DNA of 64,000 bases from Bacillota bacterium (GTDB taxonomy: Bacteria > Bacillota > UBA4882 > UBA8346). The notes beneath the pieces were generated by a model. That model was not told where the DNA came from and made no database searches. It worked only from the letters and a program-made list of their open reading frames with translations. The position numbers and the translations under genes were made by a program. The stretch is taken from positions 62,001 to 126,000 of the forward strand of contig JAFABB010000040.1 of assembly GCA_023426245.1 (NCBI GenBank). The letters run 5' to 3'. Below, in pieces: positions 53,142-61,462 of this stretch (position 1 is the stretch's first letter; each line of letters opens with the position of its first letter).

Positions 53142-54160
53142 AAAACGTATTTTAATTGTATGGAAGCACCGACCCGTGAGCCCTGTGCATCCCCAACAAA
53201 CTCGGACGTATCCGGACCACTGATTATCATGATTGTGCCAACAAGTTCCCAATTATCAGTGAGCTCGGCATCGGCGTTTCCTTCATAAATCGTACTCCCG
53301 TCATCAAGATTGACAATGCCCGTAATACTATAACTCGTTAATTGATCCCAAGGAATTTTAAAACCGATTGCCAGATAATTTGCATCGCTATACATCCGTT
53401 CATGATTTTCATTCTGCCCAACAAGGGCCGCCAATCGGGTCCCCGCTTGTGAAAGTCCATTATAAAAGTATTCAAGATATAATTGATTCCCCTGATGGAT
53501 AACTTTGCGCCATCCCAAAATCCCACCGAATCTTCCTTGATTAAATCCTTCATCCGCAGCCCAGCGGTGTATTCCTTCCCCATATAATCCGCCAAGGCCC
53601 CCCTGGAAATCAAATCCAACGGCATTCAGATATTCAGACTGATAAATCCCTAACAGACGGAAATTGGTTGGTCCAAAACGCCATTCAGAGCGGGCCGCCA
53701 GCAATTGGTCGCCGGCTATAAAATCAGTTGCCGTCAAAGGGGACGTTGACCACCGGATGACGGCCAAATTCTTTCCAGGGCGTGTCTCTTCTTGAGCAAG
53801 TGGCGTGAGTGGAGTTATCAAATCGGTAGGGCGAAAAAACCAACCGATACCCCAACTCACTCCTTGTTTGCCAATATTGAATCGCATGGCATCATGCTCA
53901 TATTGAAGATAGCAACGACTAAGTTCTCCTTGCCACTGTTCTTGATCCTGATTGATGGAGATATTATCTTTGAGAAAAAAGGCATAATTAGGTCCTAATA
54001 ACCAATCGCCACTGGTTGTGAAGCCGGTATTCCATGAAATTTTTGAATTGGCTTCATTCCATCCGGCAATACTGTCCCATTCCACTTTGACGGCCGCCGA
54101 AGCAGGGAATGCAAAACCAATTAGCATTAGTAAGGTAATACTCAAGACCTTTCGCAACAT
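53138..54160 (-). CDS. Outer-membrane beta-barrel protein (porin-like)
   Basis: A signal peptide (MLRKVLSITLLMLIGFAFPASA) is followed by alternating amphipathic strands with many aromatic girdle residues (GDWLLGPNYAFFLKDNISI; RFNIGKQGVSWGIGWFFRP; GNQLYLEYFYNGLSQAG; YLAIGFKIPWDQL) and a C-terminal phenylalanine (GASIQLKYVF), the hallmark recognised by the BAM machinery. The 340-residue length suggests about 14-18 strands. It follows the LolA-like gene of the ABC operon on the same strand after a 338-base gap, so it may be the outer part of that system. Confidence 0.82.
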   Translation of the reverse strand: MLRKVLSITLLMLIGFAFPASAAVKVEWDSIAGWNEANSKISWNTGFTTSGDWLLGPNYAFFLKDNISINQDQEQWQGELSRCYLQYEHDAMRFNIGKQGVSWGIGWFFRPTDLITPLTPLAQEETRPGKNLAVIRWSTSPLTATDFIAGDQLLAARSEWRFGPTNFRLLGIYQSEYLNAVGFDFQGGLGGLYGEGIHRWAADEGFNQGRFGGILGWRKVIHQGNQLYLEYFYNGLSQAGTRLAALVGQNENHERMYSDANYLAIGFKIPWDQLTSYSITGIVNLDDGSTIYEGNADAELTDNWELVGTIMIISGPDTSEFVGDAQGSRVGASIQLKYVF

Positions 54161-54240
54161 GCCTTTTTCCCCTCTTTTAGCCTATTCATTACCTACAACA
54201 TTTCCAGGGAATTCAAGTCAATCTCCGCCGCGGGTTAATT

Positions 54241-54403
54241 CGTGTTCATCGAACACGCCCACACGGCTAGGCAATTAAAAACTTTCTAAATCCCCTCCGG
54301 GGATCGGCTAATCTTTGCCACTCCTATTGCTTCGAAGCATCACGGAGCCGGGTAAATCCAGGCTTTAAAACGCTTTTTGTTACTTAGCCGTGGGGTTTAC
54401 CCC
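54241..54403. other. Structured multi-hairpin intergenic element B
   Basis: Perfect hairpins CGTGTTC/GAACACG (54241-54257), ATCCCC/GGGGAT (54290-54304), TGCTTCGAAGCA (54328-54339) and GGGGT/ACCCC (54392-54403) occur in a row. CACGGCTA at 54262 pairs with TAGCCGTG at 54385 and encloses the inner ones; CGGCT/AGCCG and CTCC/GGAG add nested stems. It fills the gap between the LolA-like and barrel genes. Confidence 0.6.
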
Positions 54404-54498
54404 GCGGTGGACAAAATCGGTTACAAACATATTCAGTTTCGCGATATTCATTAATATAATGTATTTATTTTCCAATGATGTGGGTAATGAATAGTCTT

Positions 54499-55266
54499 TT
54501 AGCGACTTGTCAACCTTTGTCTGGTAAAAGTCCCAGCCGGGATGTCCATATCAAACTGAATTTTATCAATAATCATCCGGGTATTGGAATTCTTGCGGAT
54601 TTTATCCTCCATCACTACAATGGTAGGATAATAACGACTCCCGAACTGTTCCACCTTTTCCGAGGTGGAAACTTTGAGAAGTTTCCCGCTGGGAGCGTAC
54701 AATTCTTCTTTTAACTGAACAAACCTCTCCTCGTCGACCCACATTTTACGCCGATAGTAACTGACTTCAACCCCTTTTTTGGCTGTCAACTCCAACACAT
54801 AACAGCTTCGGCCACCCAAAGTCTCTGTTCCAATTTTATTTACATTGTATAAGTCCAACAAGTGCAGGTTTTCCAGCATATCGCGATAAGAAAAATCACT
54901 GCCCCCCATTCCCTGATCCAGCATATCTCCGGAGAGTTTGACCTCACTTTCCGCCGAAGGTGAAAATAACCATAGATCGTCTTTCAATTTAAGCATTCGG
55001 GATTGATCCCGTTTATCCAGGAATTCGGCGAAAGCCTTCTCCACTCCGCCTTCCGACCAGCTGCGTAAATTCTTGGTTACTTTCCTACTGCCAATGGTAA
55101 TCTCCATACGCGATTGGGTATAAGAAGTCTGATATCGATGATTCGTATCAACTTTGGCCAGGATTTCCTGAGCCGACAACTCCGTGGCCCAAGACTTTGG
55201 AATTACAGGAATAGCCAATAAAACTACCAACATTATGAATGGCCAGAATCCGATGGGCTTTTTCAT
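54499..55266 (-). CDS. LolA-like outer-membrane lipoprotein-sorting protein
   Basis: The 255-residue periplasmic protein has a signal peptide (about 1-27, ending SWA), then ELSAQEILAKVDTNHRYQTSYTQSRMEITIGSRK, and repeated long strands (GGRSCYVLELTAKKGVEVSYYRRKMWVDEERFVQLKEELYAPSGKLLK) of the LolA/LolB unclosed-barrel fold. It lies 47 bases after the second FtsX permease. The family carries hydrophobic ligands such as lipoproteins or lipids across the periplasm; the cargo here is not known. Confidence 0.82.
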   Translation of the reverse strand: MKKPIGFWPFIMLVVLLAIPVIPKSWATELSAQEILAKVDTNHRYQTSYTQSRMEITIGSRKVTKNLRSWSEGGVEKAFAEFLDKRDQSRMLKLKDDLWLFSPSAESEVKLSGDMLDQGMGGSDFSYRDMLENLHLLDLYNVNKIGTETLGGRSCYVLELTAKKGVEVSYYRRKMWVDEERFVQLKEELYAPSGKLLKVSTSEKVEQFGSRYYPTIVVMEDKIRKNSNTRMIIDKIQFDMDIPAGTFTRQRLTSR

Positions 55267-55313
55267 CGTAATACCTCCAATGTCTTTTACTTTTTAAAAA
55301 TCAGGAGTTACTA

Positions 55314-56573
55314 CTAAATCGTCCGTAACGCCTCTGTTGGTTTTAACAAAGCGGCCCGGCGGGCCGGTATAAAGACCGCAAGCATGGTTATAGCGACACC
55401 GAGCCCGAAACTAAAAAATAAAATTCCCAAATCAAACGACGGATATATTTTAGGAAGCATCGTTAACTCCGGGGGCATCGCGCCCAAGGACTTGCTAATG
55501 TCAATGCCGGTTCGTGACAGCAACAAGTTTGAGACCCCCCCGATCACGGTTCCAGCTAAGCTTCCCATAACGGCAATGATGAGTCCTTCATAAAGAAAGA
55601 GCTGCCGGATTTCCCGTCCGGTCATTCCCAGTGCTGCAAAAACGCCGATCTCCCGGGTGCGTTCCGCCACTACCATCATTAAGGTGTTAAAAACAACAAA
55701 TGAAGCCAGGAGTATCATGAAAATGTAAAAAAGGTTGTATACCCCTTTGACTTTTTCTAAATAAGCAATCATTTCATTGTACTGATTCCAGGGAATAACC
55801 TTTAGGTTTTCCCCGGAATCAGTGAGATACCGGTGAAGTACTCCGCTCAAAGACTTCGTGCTGTCGGTGTCTTTGCCAAAGACCACAATTTCAGTAACCA
55901 TATCCGGCAGTTCCAGCAGACTCATCGCCTGGTCCAGCGGGATATAAGCCACGTTCTCATCGAGCATCTTCAAACCGCTGGCCATTCTCCCTACAATGGT
56001 AAAAGTGGCAACTTTAAACGAAGCCATTGAAGTACCAAAAAGCGCGTTGACCTTACCGCCCACCTTCAAGTGCAACTTCCGAAGCAGATCCGCTCCCAGC
56101 AGGATTTCCTGCTTCCCGGGGGCAGGAAGCCTTCCGGCGCCTTGTCCCGTTAGATATCTGCTTAAATGATTGATTTTTTCTTCAGTATCCGGTTCAGCAC
56201 CTATTCCGAGCACCGTTTCATTGTTGTCGCCTGCAATAAGCATCATCCCGAAACGAATTCGTCCCGCCGCCATTTTAACCCCGGGCATCCGTCTCATCTC
56301 CCGGATTAAATCCGGATATGTTTTTCCTCTTTCTCCGACCGGATAAGCGAGTGAACGCAGTTTTTCCTTCACTTCATACTCGGGCCGGATAATCCGGACA
56401 TGTCCCGAGTTTAATTTGATGTTGATGTTTACTGCCGAGTCAATCATCCCGTCGGCTATGCCTTTAAATAAAATAACAATGAGAACGCCCATCGTTATCG
56501 CGAGAAAGCTCAATAAAGTCCGGCCGAGGTGTCTGCCCAAATTGCGCCAAGCCATCATCCATAACCAATTCAC
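55314..56573 (-). CDS. FtsX/MacB-like ABC transporter permease 2
   Basis: The 419-residue protein has one N-terminal helix (WRNLGRHLGRTLLSFLAITMGVLIVILFKG), a periplasmic domain of about 230 residues, and three C-terminal helices with ERTREIGVFAALGMTGREIRQLFLYEGLIIAVMGSLAG and a final PARRAALLKPTEALR. This is the LolC/E and MacB topology, in which ATP drives mechanical extraction of a substrate from the membrane. AAGGAGGG before a GTG at 56573 sets the start. It is paired with the permease at 56685. Confidence 0.9.
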   Translation of the reverse strand: MNWLWMMAWRNLGRHLGRTLLSFLAITMGVLIVILFKGIADGMIDSAVNINIKLNSGHVRIIRPEYEVKEKLRSLAYPVGERGKTYPDLIREMRRMPGVKMAAGRIRFGMMLIAGDNNETVLGIGAEPDTEEKINHLSRYLTGQGAGRLPAPGKQEILLGADLLRKLHLKVGGKVNALFGTSMASFKVATFTIVGRMASGLKMLDENVAYIPLDQAMSLLELPDMVTEIVVFGKDTDSTKSLSGVLHRYLTDSGENLKVIPWNQYNEMIAYLEKVKGVYNLFYIFMILLASFVVFNTLMMVVAERTREIGVFAALGMTGREIRQLFLYEGLIIAVMGSLAGTVIGGVSNLLLSRTGIDISKSLGAMPPELTMLPKIYPSFDLGILFFSFGLGVAITMLAVFIPARRAALLKPTEALRTI

Positions 56574-56684
56574 AACAATCCCTCCTTTGGTTAACCCAAG
56601 ATGCATAGAGAGAGAAATTTAAATTGCTAATGAAGTTTAATATTCTATCTAATCTGCGAAATCCGTTTAACTGCCGACCCCTGG

Positions 56685-57947
56685 TCATAACTTCCGTAGA
56701 CTGGTTGCCGGATCGACCTTGGCGGCATGCCGCGCCGGAAACCAGCTGGCCAAAAGGGAAACAATCATACCCAAGAAGAAGGCTCCAAGAATAGCAGCAG
56801 GATTCCAAACTCCATAAATTTTATCGACCGCGAATCCCAAATTGATATTGCCGAACATCTTTTCAAAATCCAGCCCTACGTAAACCAAATAGCTATTCAT
56901 CAATATTCCAAGAAAAATTCCCGTTAGCCCGCCGATGAACCCCAAACCGGCTGCTTCGAATGCAAAAAGCCGGGTTATCTCAAGTTCGGTCATTCCCATG
57001 GCTTTTAAAATACCGATCTCCCTTACCCGTTCCAATGAAGCCAATAAAGTAGAGTTAACTACCCCAATCACGGCTATCATCGCCACCAGGAACAGCAAAA
57101 TAAATTGAAAAGCCTGCTTTTGCCGCACTGTAGATAAAAGCGAAGCCGCTACTTCCCGCCATGTTTTGACCCGGAACCGGAATCCGGGAAAATGCAGCTT
57201 GTTGATATCTCCGATCACTTTTCCCAGCGAGTTGAATGAAGCAGTCTTTACAACTACCTGTGACACTGCATCACCCGTTCCCAGCGCCTGTCCTGCCGTA
57301 TCCAAAGGCAGAAACATTTGCCCCTCGTTCACAGTCGGATCGGGAGAATTGACAATCCCGACTATGGTCAAATCCAAAGCTTGAAAAGTTTCCGTTTTAG
57401 TTTGAGTCCGGATGGTAACCATGTCTCCCAGCTTCAGTTGAAGCAAATTGGCAGCCCTTTGCCCCAAAACAACCTCGGCAGCGCCTTTATTGACCCAACG
57501 GCCGTTAAGGTATTTTTGGATTTTAAATACTGTTCCGTCAAGCTGTGGGTCGACTCCAATACCAATAACCGGTAACTCCTCCATGCCGCTGATCAACGAA
57601 GCGGCGAATAAAAGCCTTGGTGTAGCCCCTTGAATCCCAGGGATTGTATGAAGCCTACCCGTCACGGCAGACCCGTGCGGAACCAATTGTTTCAAATCGG
57701 GTATTTTAGAAGAATCGGCATTCGCCGGAACAAGCTGAAAATGGCCCACTTCCAGGTCCAGCATGCTTTGAATCGAATCGCGATTGATTCCGGTCATGAG
57801 GGAATCAAAAACAATATAATAGAAGATCCCTACCGCTATTGCCAGTGTTGTTAAAATAGTCCTCCGCTTATGGCGCCAGAGATTTTTTAAAGCCAACCCG
57901 AGATAGAAGCGGAACATCGTAGCCATGGATGAAGATTTTTCAGACAT
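56685..57947 (-). CDS. FtsX/MacB-like ABC transporter permease 1
   Basis: The 420-residue protein has the same four-helix topology: LALKNLWRHKRRTILTTLAIAVGIFYYIVF at the start, a large periplasmic domain and ASLERVREIGILKAMGMTELEITRLFAFEAAGLGFIGGLTG, ending with PARHAAKVDPATSLRKL. Two different permeases suggest a heterodimer as in LolCE. It follows the ATPase gene by six bases and precedes permease 2. Confidence 0.9.
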   Translation of the reverse strand: MSEKSSSMATMFRFYLGLALKNLWRHKRRTILTTLAIAVGIFYYIVFDSLMTGINRDSIQSMLDLEVGHFQLVPANADSSKIPDLKQLVPHGSAVTGRLHTIPGIQGATPRLLFAASLISGMEELPVIGIGVDPQLDGTVFKIQKYLNGRWVNKGAAEVVLGQRAANLLQLKLGDMVTIRTQTKTETFQALDLTIVGIVNSPDPTVNEGQMFLPLDTAGQALGTGDAVSQVVVKTASFNSLGKVIGDINKLHFPGFRFRVKTWREVAASLLSTVRQKQAFQFILLFLVAMIAVIGVVNSTLLASLERVREIGILKAMGMTELEITRLFAFEAAGLGFIGGLTGIFLGILMNSYLVYVGLDFEKMFGNINLGFAVDKIYGVWNPAAILGAFFLGMIVSLLASWFPARHAAKVDPATSLRKL

Positions 57948-57953
57948 GGTTCA

Positions 57954-58649
57954 TTACCTCCTTTCATCGCTAACGATTTTACCATCCCGCATTGTGACTA
58001 AACGTCGGGCATACTTCATTACCAATGGGTCGTGCGTTGAAAAGATAAAAGTCGCTTTTTTTTGCTCGTTGAGGGTCTTCATCAGGTTCAGGATGGCTTC
58101 GGAATTCTCCGAGTCAAGGTTAGCCGTGGGTTCGTCCGCCAAAATCAGCTTTGGTTCCTTCACCAGAGCCCTGGCAATAGCTACTCTTTGTTGCTGCCCG
58201 CCGGAAAGGTCTACGGGACGGCGGTTTTCAAGCCCCCCTAAACCGACATCCGCCAAAATCCGCATTACTTTCTCCCGGACCTCCGCTTCGGTGAATTGTC
58301 CCAATAATACCAGCGGCAGCTCGACATTTTCCAGGGCGGTTAAAACCGGGATCAGATTATAAGTCTGAAAGATAAACCCGATCTTCTCCCGGCGTAGCCG
58401 GGCCAATTCAATAGGAGCTAAGTTGGAAACGGCCGTGCCGCTGATTTGGAGTTCTCCACCGCTGATCTTATCTAAACAACCAATTAAATTTAATAAAGTG
58501 GTTTTCCCCGAGCCGGAAGGGCCTGCCAATGAGGTAAATTCGCCTTCTTCCACAACGAGGTCAATACCCCGCAAAGCCGGTACTGCCATTTGCCCATTGA
58601 GGTAATCCTTGGTAACTGCTTTGGCATAAACTACAGTCATATTCATCAC
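57954..58649 (-). CDS. ABC transporter ATP-binding protein (LolD/MacB type)
   Basis: The 231-residue ATPase has Walker A GPSGSGKT near residue 40, a Q-loop in IGFIFQTYNLIPVLTALENVELPL (characteristic of the LolD/FtsE/MacB group), the signature LSGGQQQRVAIARALVKEP, Walker B LILADEPTANLD and the switch histidine in FSTHDP. It powers the two FtsX-like permeases. Its start overlaps the regulator gene stop as ATGA. Confidence 0.93.
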   Translation of the reverse strand: MMNMTVVYAKAVTKDYLNGQMAVPALRGIDLVVEEGEFTSLAGPSGSGKTTLLNLIGCLDKISGGELQISGTAVSNLAPIELARLRREKIGFIFQTYNLIPVLTALENVELPLVLLGQFTEAEVREKVMRILADVGLGGLENRRPVDLSGGQQQRVAIARALVKEPKLILADEPTANLDSENSEAILNLMKTLNEQKKATFIFSTHDPLVMKYARRLVTMRDGKIVSDERR

Positions 58650-58984
58650 CTCTTCTTGTTATTGCGATCTTCATTCATAACCGAGCGTTTAAAAGTTTGA
58701 ATCAAGGCTTCCATTTCCACCATGTATCTTTTCAAAGCTTCCAGCCCTTCCGGCGTTAATGAAACGTTGGTAACCGGTCTTTTACTTACAAAACTTTTTT
58801 GGATCCGGATATATCCGGCCTGTTCCAGGTTTGACAATTGAACGGAAAGATTTCCGGCAGTCAAATCTAAGTTTTCTTTTAATTCGTTAAATGGTATCTG
58901 TTGCTTACCATCGTTGGCAAGATAGATTAGAATAAGCAATCTGGCCCGTTCATGGATAATTTTATCAAAATCGTATCGATTCAA
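58646..58984 (-). CDS. Winged-helix transcriptional regulator of the ABC operon
   Basis: The 112-residue protein has a MarR/ArsR-like single winged helix (HTH_34 style): RARLLILIYLANDGKQQIPFNELKENLDLTAGNLSVQLSNLEQAGYIRIQKSFVSKRPVTNVSLTPEGLEALKRYM. Regulators of this kind commonly sit with a membrane protein and an ABC transporter and respond to envelope state or drugs. It overlaps the ATPase gene and follows the membrane protein at 59001. Confidence 0.87.
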   Translation of the reverse strand: MNRYDFDKIIHERARLLILIYLANDGKQQIPFNELKENLDLTAGNLSVQLSNLEQAGYIRIQKSFVSKRPVTNVSLTPEGLEALKRYMVEMEALIQTFKRSVMNEDRNNKKR

Positions 58985-59000
58985 TTTTCATCATCCTGCC

Positions 59001-59669
59001 TTATTCCTGATCGAGTCTGGCAAAGACCAGACTGGCAATATACATAATAATAAAGCCCAATCCAAAGGTGATGGCGAGTCCAAGCAAAGGTTGAGACGGT
59101 CCTAAAATAAACAGGAGGGTAAAACCGCTAACTAAAAACCAGATTCCACCGACTACGAATTCACGTAGATATAAAAGACTGGTCGCGGTAATAATCATTA
59201 ATCCATATAAAATGGCCAAGCATGGTACCAGATAACCGCTTAATCCCCGGCCGGCCAGGAAAACGCTGAGCAATCCCATAGTTGCTAAATAGGGAATCAT
59301 TAAAAATACCGTATTCCAGGTGTAAACCTCTTTGAAAAATTGACAGATCGTGATATCCGAACCTAATTTCTTGATTTGTCGAAGCATTAATCTCAATTTC
59401 ATATAAGCCATCAAGACTAATAAAATGACTAATACCATGTAATAAATTCCTTTTACAACTCCGGGAATCTCGCCGTAAGATCCGTAATTTCCAATCAGAA
59501 GCTGAATGGCAACTGTAAAGATTATAATCAATAAACCCATCGACAAATAGAGCGGCCGGAAAGTATTGGATGAAATAAACTTGAAGATCCGGTTGGTTTT
59601 CATAACAGCGTTTTTCAAGTATCGAAAATCCTCGATTAGTTGAGAAATTTCTTTCGATTGGTCTTCCAT
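59001..59669 (-). CDS. Membrane protein, first gene of the ABC operon
   Basis: The 222-residue protein has a charged N-terminus (MEDQSKEISQLIEDFRYLKNAVMKTN) and about six helices (PLYLSMGLLIIIFTVAIQLLI; GIYYMVLVILLVLMAYM; TVFLMIPYLATMGLLSVFLA; ILYGLMIITATSLLYL; GGIWFLVSGFTLLFIL; LGLAITFGLGFIIMYIASLVFA). No domain is recognised. It lies 16 bases before the winged-helix gene, so it may be the sensor partner of that regulator, as seen with similar pairs; this is inference. Confidence 0.75.
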   Translation of the reverse strand: MEDQSKEISQLIEDFRYLKNAVMKTNRIFKFISSNTFRPLYLSMGLLIIIFTVAIQLLIGNYGSYGEIPGVVKGIYYMVLVILLVLMAYMKLRLMLRQIKKLGSDITICQFFKEVYTWNTVFLMIPYLATMGLLSVFLAGRGLSGYLVPCLAILYGLMIITATSLLYLREFVVGGIWFLVSGFTLLFILGPSQPLLGLAITFGLGFIIMYIASLVFARLDQE

Positions 59670-59831
59670 GGGCTTTCTCCTCTCGGTCTATATCATAAAC
59701 TAATTTACATCCTAATATTGTTTGAAAGAAAATGCAATAGTAATTTATTTCTTTCATGGATGCCGGAAAATTCCAAAAAACCTTTGAATTCACCATTGAA
59801 TAATCCACCAGTACCCATCGACTATTCAAAC

Positions 59832-59861
59832 AACAAAGCGAGCCTTTTGACTCGCTTTGTT
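59832..59861. terminator. Terminator after the 59946 gene
   Basis: AACAAAGCGAG and CTCGCTTTGTT pair exactly around eight bases. A second hairpin, CACCGGC/GCCGGTG, lies at 59899-59917. Confidence 0.7.
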
Positions 59862-59945
59862 TATACCATCGTTTTGAAAACCATTTGGAATCAACCATCA
59901 CCGGCTAAAAGCCGGTGGATTGAGACAATCATTCAATCTATCTTT

Positions 59946-60290
59946 TTAATAATTTCTGTCATATCCCTGAGAGGGGCATACCCTGCCCTGAGGCGTCATA
60001 AAACAGGAGCCTCCCCCACCGGTCCCAGGACATACCATTCCTCCCGGTCCCATAAAGCAGCTTCCGCCTCCCGTTCCCGGGCAAACCGGACCTGTGGGAG
60101 TCATAAAGCAGGAACCTCCATATCCCTGCATTGCTTCTACATTTTCACCTGGAGAATAAGGATTTGGATCTAGCGACGGTTCAAAGCCAGGCATAGCTCC
60201 CATAGGATATGCCAAATACATCCGTTCATCACAATGTCGTCGATGACCATGCCTTTCCCGGCACCGATCACGGTGATGGTGTTTCGACAT
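59946..60290 (-). CDS. Small histidine- and cysteine-rich repeat protein (paralogue 2)
   Basis: The 114-residue product begins MSKHHHRDRCRERHGHRRHCDER, then a proline/methionine-rich linker and three near-identical repeats of the form G-SCFM-(T/G)-P-x-G-x-VCP spaced by glycine runs. GGTGAT before the ATG at 60290 fits; an in-frame GTG at 60305 is less likely. It shares both the histidine-rich start and the cysteine block with the 52501 protein. Each repeat has two cysteines seven residues apart, suggesting metal sites or disulfide cross-links, as in coat proteins. No maturation enzyme or known family is nearby. Confidence 0.7.
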   Translation of the reverse strand: MSKHHHRDRCRERHGHRRHCDERMYLAYPMGAMPGFEPSLDPNPYSPGENVEAMQGYGGSCFMTPTGPVCPGTGGGSCFMGPGGMVCPGTGGGGSCFMTPQGRVCPSQGYDRNY

Positions 60291-60359
60291 CTTATTGATC
60301 ACCACATTTCTATTATTTGGTCTTGACCTCTAGGTTTTTACCCTATAATATTTTATGAC

Positions 60360-60662
60360 TCATTCATAATTTGGGACCAAGCTTTTCTCACAGTTATAAA
60401 CGGGCGAACGATCTTTCATGGCATGCAACCAAACTTTACTTTTCGAAATATCAAAATCCATAACTTGATAAATCTGGGTCTCTTTACATAAATAAGGGCC
60501 CCGAATACCCCCCGCTGTTTTTATCCAAAAATCAGGGATCCTTCCGACCATCTTCATCCCTTTTTTCTCATCTCCGAGATACTTTAAAAAAATTTCTCCG
60601 ATAAATTTTCTACTGATATTGTCGAATATCTGAAAAAGGTCCTCTTCTCCCAAGATCTCCAT
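60360..60662 (-). CDS. Protein of unknown function, about 100 residues
   Basis: GGGGAG before an ATG at 60662 opens MEILGEEDLFQIFDNISRKF, then EIFLKYLGDEKKGMKMVGRIPDFWIKTAGGIRGPY and VMDFDISKSKVWLHAMKD. The composition is soluble and mixed alpha/beta. I do not recognise the family, and the neighbours give no hint. Confidence 0.55.
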   Translation of the reverse strand: MEILGEEDLFQIFDNISRKFIGEIFLKYLGDEKKGMKMVGRIPDFWIKTAGGIRGPYLCKETQIYQVMDFDISKSKVWLHAMKDRSPVYNCEKSLVPNYE

Positions 60663-60916
60663 GCGAACTCCCCTTCCCAAACTCATGCTAGTATATTATT
60701 AATTTCCATATGCCGCGGTCACTCTTTGGGAAAAAAAAGCCATTGGCATGATAAACCTGAACCCGTTGTCCCGGAATTGTGTTGATACAAACGAAAGAAC
60801 ACCCCAAGTCAAACTGGCCGTTTGAATAAAAAAGTTCGAAAAGGTTACTATACATCAAGGAGATGTGACTCCTTCATTTCAAAATTTTTTGATAGAATAA
60901 AACTGGAGTGAATATC

Positions 60917-61459
60917 TTGAAAAAAAGGCAATTTGGTTTTGTTTTAATCCTGGTTTGTATCATTCTGGCAGCTGTTGTCGTAGGTGTTCGCGTAGGAAGC
61001 CGACATCAGGTTGCAGATAGCGCTAAACCTATCGAGGGTTTTCCGGCTCCCAATTTCACTTTGCCGGATTTAAACGGCAAACCCGTCAATTTAAAAAAAA
61101 TTACCTCGCTTCATAAAGTGACCATTGTAAATTTTTGGGCTACCTGGTGCGCTCCTTGTAAGGCTGAAATTCCCGACTTTGTAACCCTTTATAATCGAAA
61201 CTCCCCAAAAAAATTGGCGATTTTAGCCGTCAACTTAAAGGATAAGCCAAATGTCGTAAAAGCTTTTGCCGCCAGCGCCAAAATGAGGTTCGCCGTATTA
61301 ACCGATACTTCAGGGAAAGTTGGCGATCTTTATCAGATATTTTCCATTCCCAGTACTTTTATCATTGACCAAAAAGGCACAATCCGTTCGGTTATTAAAG
61401 GATCGACGAATCTCCGTGTTTTAGAGGGAAGAGTACGGCCTTTGTTAAAGGGGAAATGA
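60917..61459 (+). CDS. TlpA/ResA-like thioredoxin-fold protein, membrane-anchored
   Basis: One N-terminal helix (FVLILVCIILAAVVVGVRVG) anchors a thioredoxin domain outside the membrane: FTLPDLNGKPVNLKK, then the redox pair WCAPC (cysteines 78 and 81), LAVNLKDKPNVVKAFA and the cis-proline region FSIPSTFIID. It reduces disulfides, often for cytochrome c maturation. GGAGTG precedes a TTG at 60917; a GTG at 60908 is the alternative. It lies three bases before ccdA, its likely electron donor. Confidence 0.92.
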   Translation: MKKRQFGFVLILVCIILAAVVVGVRVGSRHQVADSAKPIEGFPAPNFTLPDLNGKPVNLKKITSLHKVTIVNFWATWCAPCKAEIPDFVTLYNRNSPKKLAILAVNLKDKPNVVKAFAASAKMRFAVLTDTSGKVGDLYQIFSIPSTFIIDQKGTIRSVIKGSTNLRVLEGRVRPLLKGK

Positions 61460-61462
61460 TCG

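Noticed and set aside
57925..58362. 145-codon open frame on the plus strand
   Set aside because: It is antisense to the 3-prime half of the ABC ATPase gene, which has all catalytic motifs; composition is serine/arginine-rich as expected of a shadow frame.
59161..59901. 246-codon open frame on the minus strand
   Set aside because: It overlaps the six-helix membrane protein in another frame; that protein has a clear helix pattern and operon spacing, while this frame has neither.
59946..60290. RiPP (modified peptide) precursor with three core repeats
   Set aside because: The repeated cysteine blocks look core-like, but there is no radical SAM, YcaO, lanthipeptide or other maturase or protease-transporter gene nearby.
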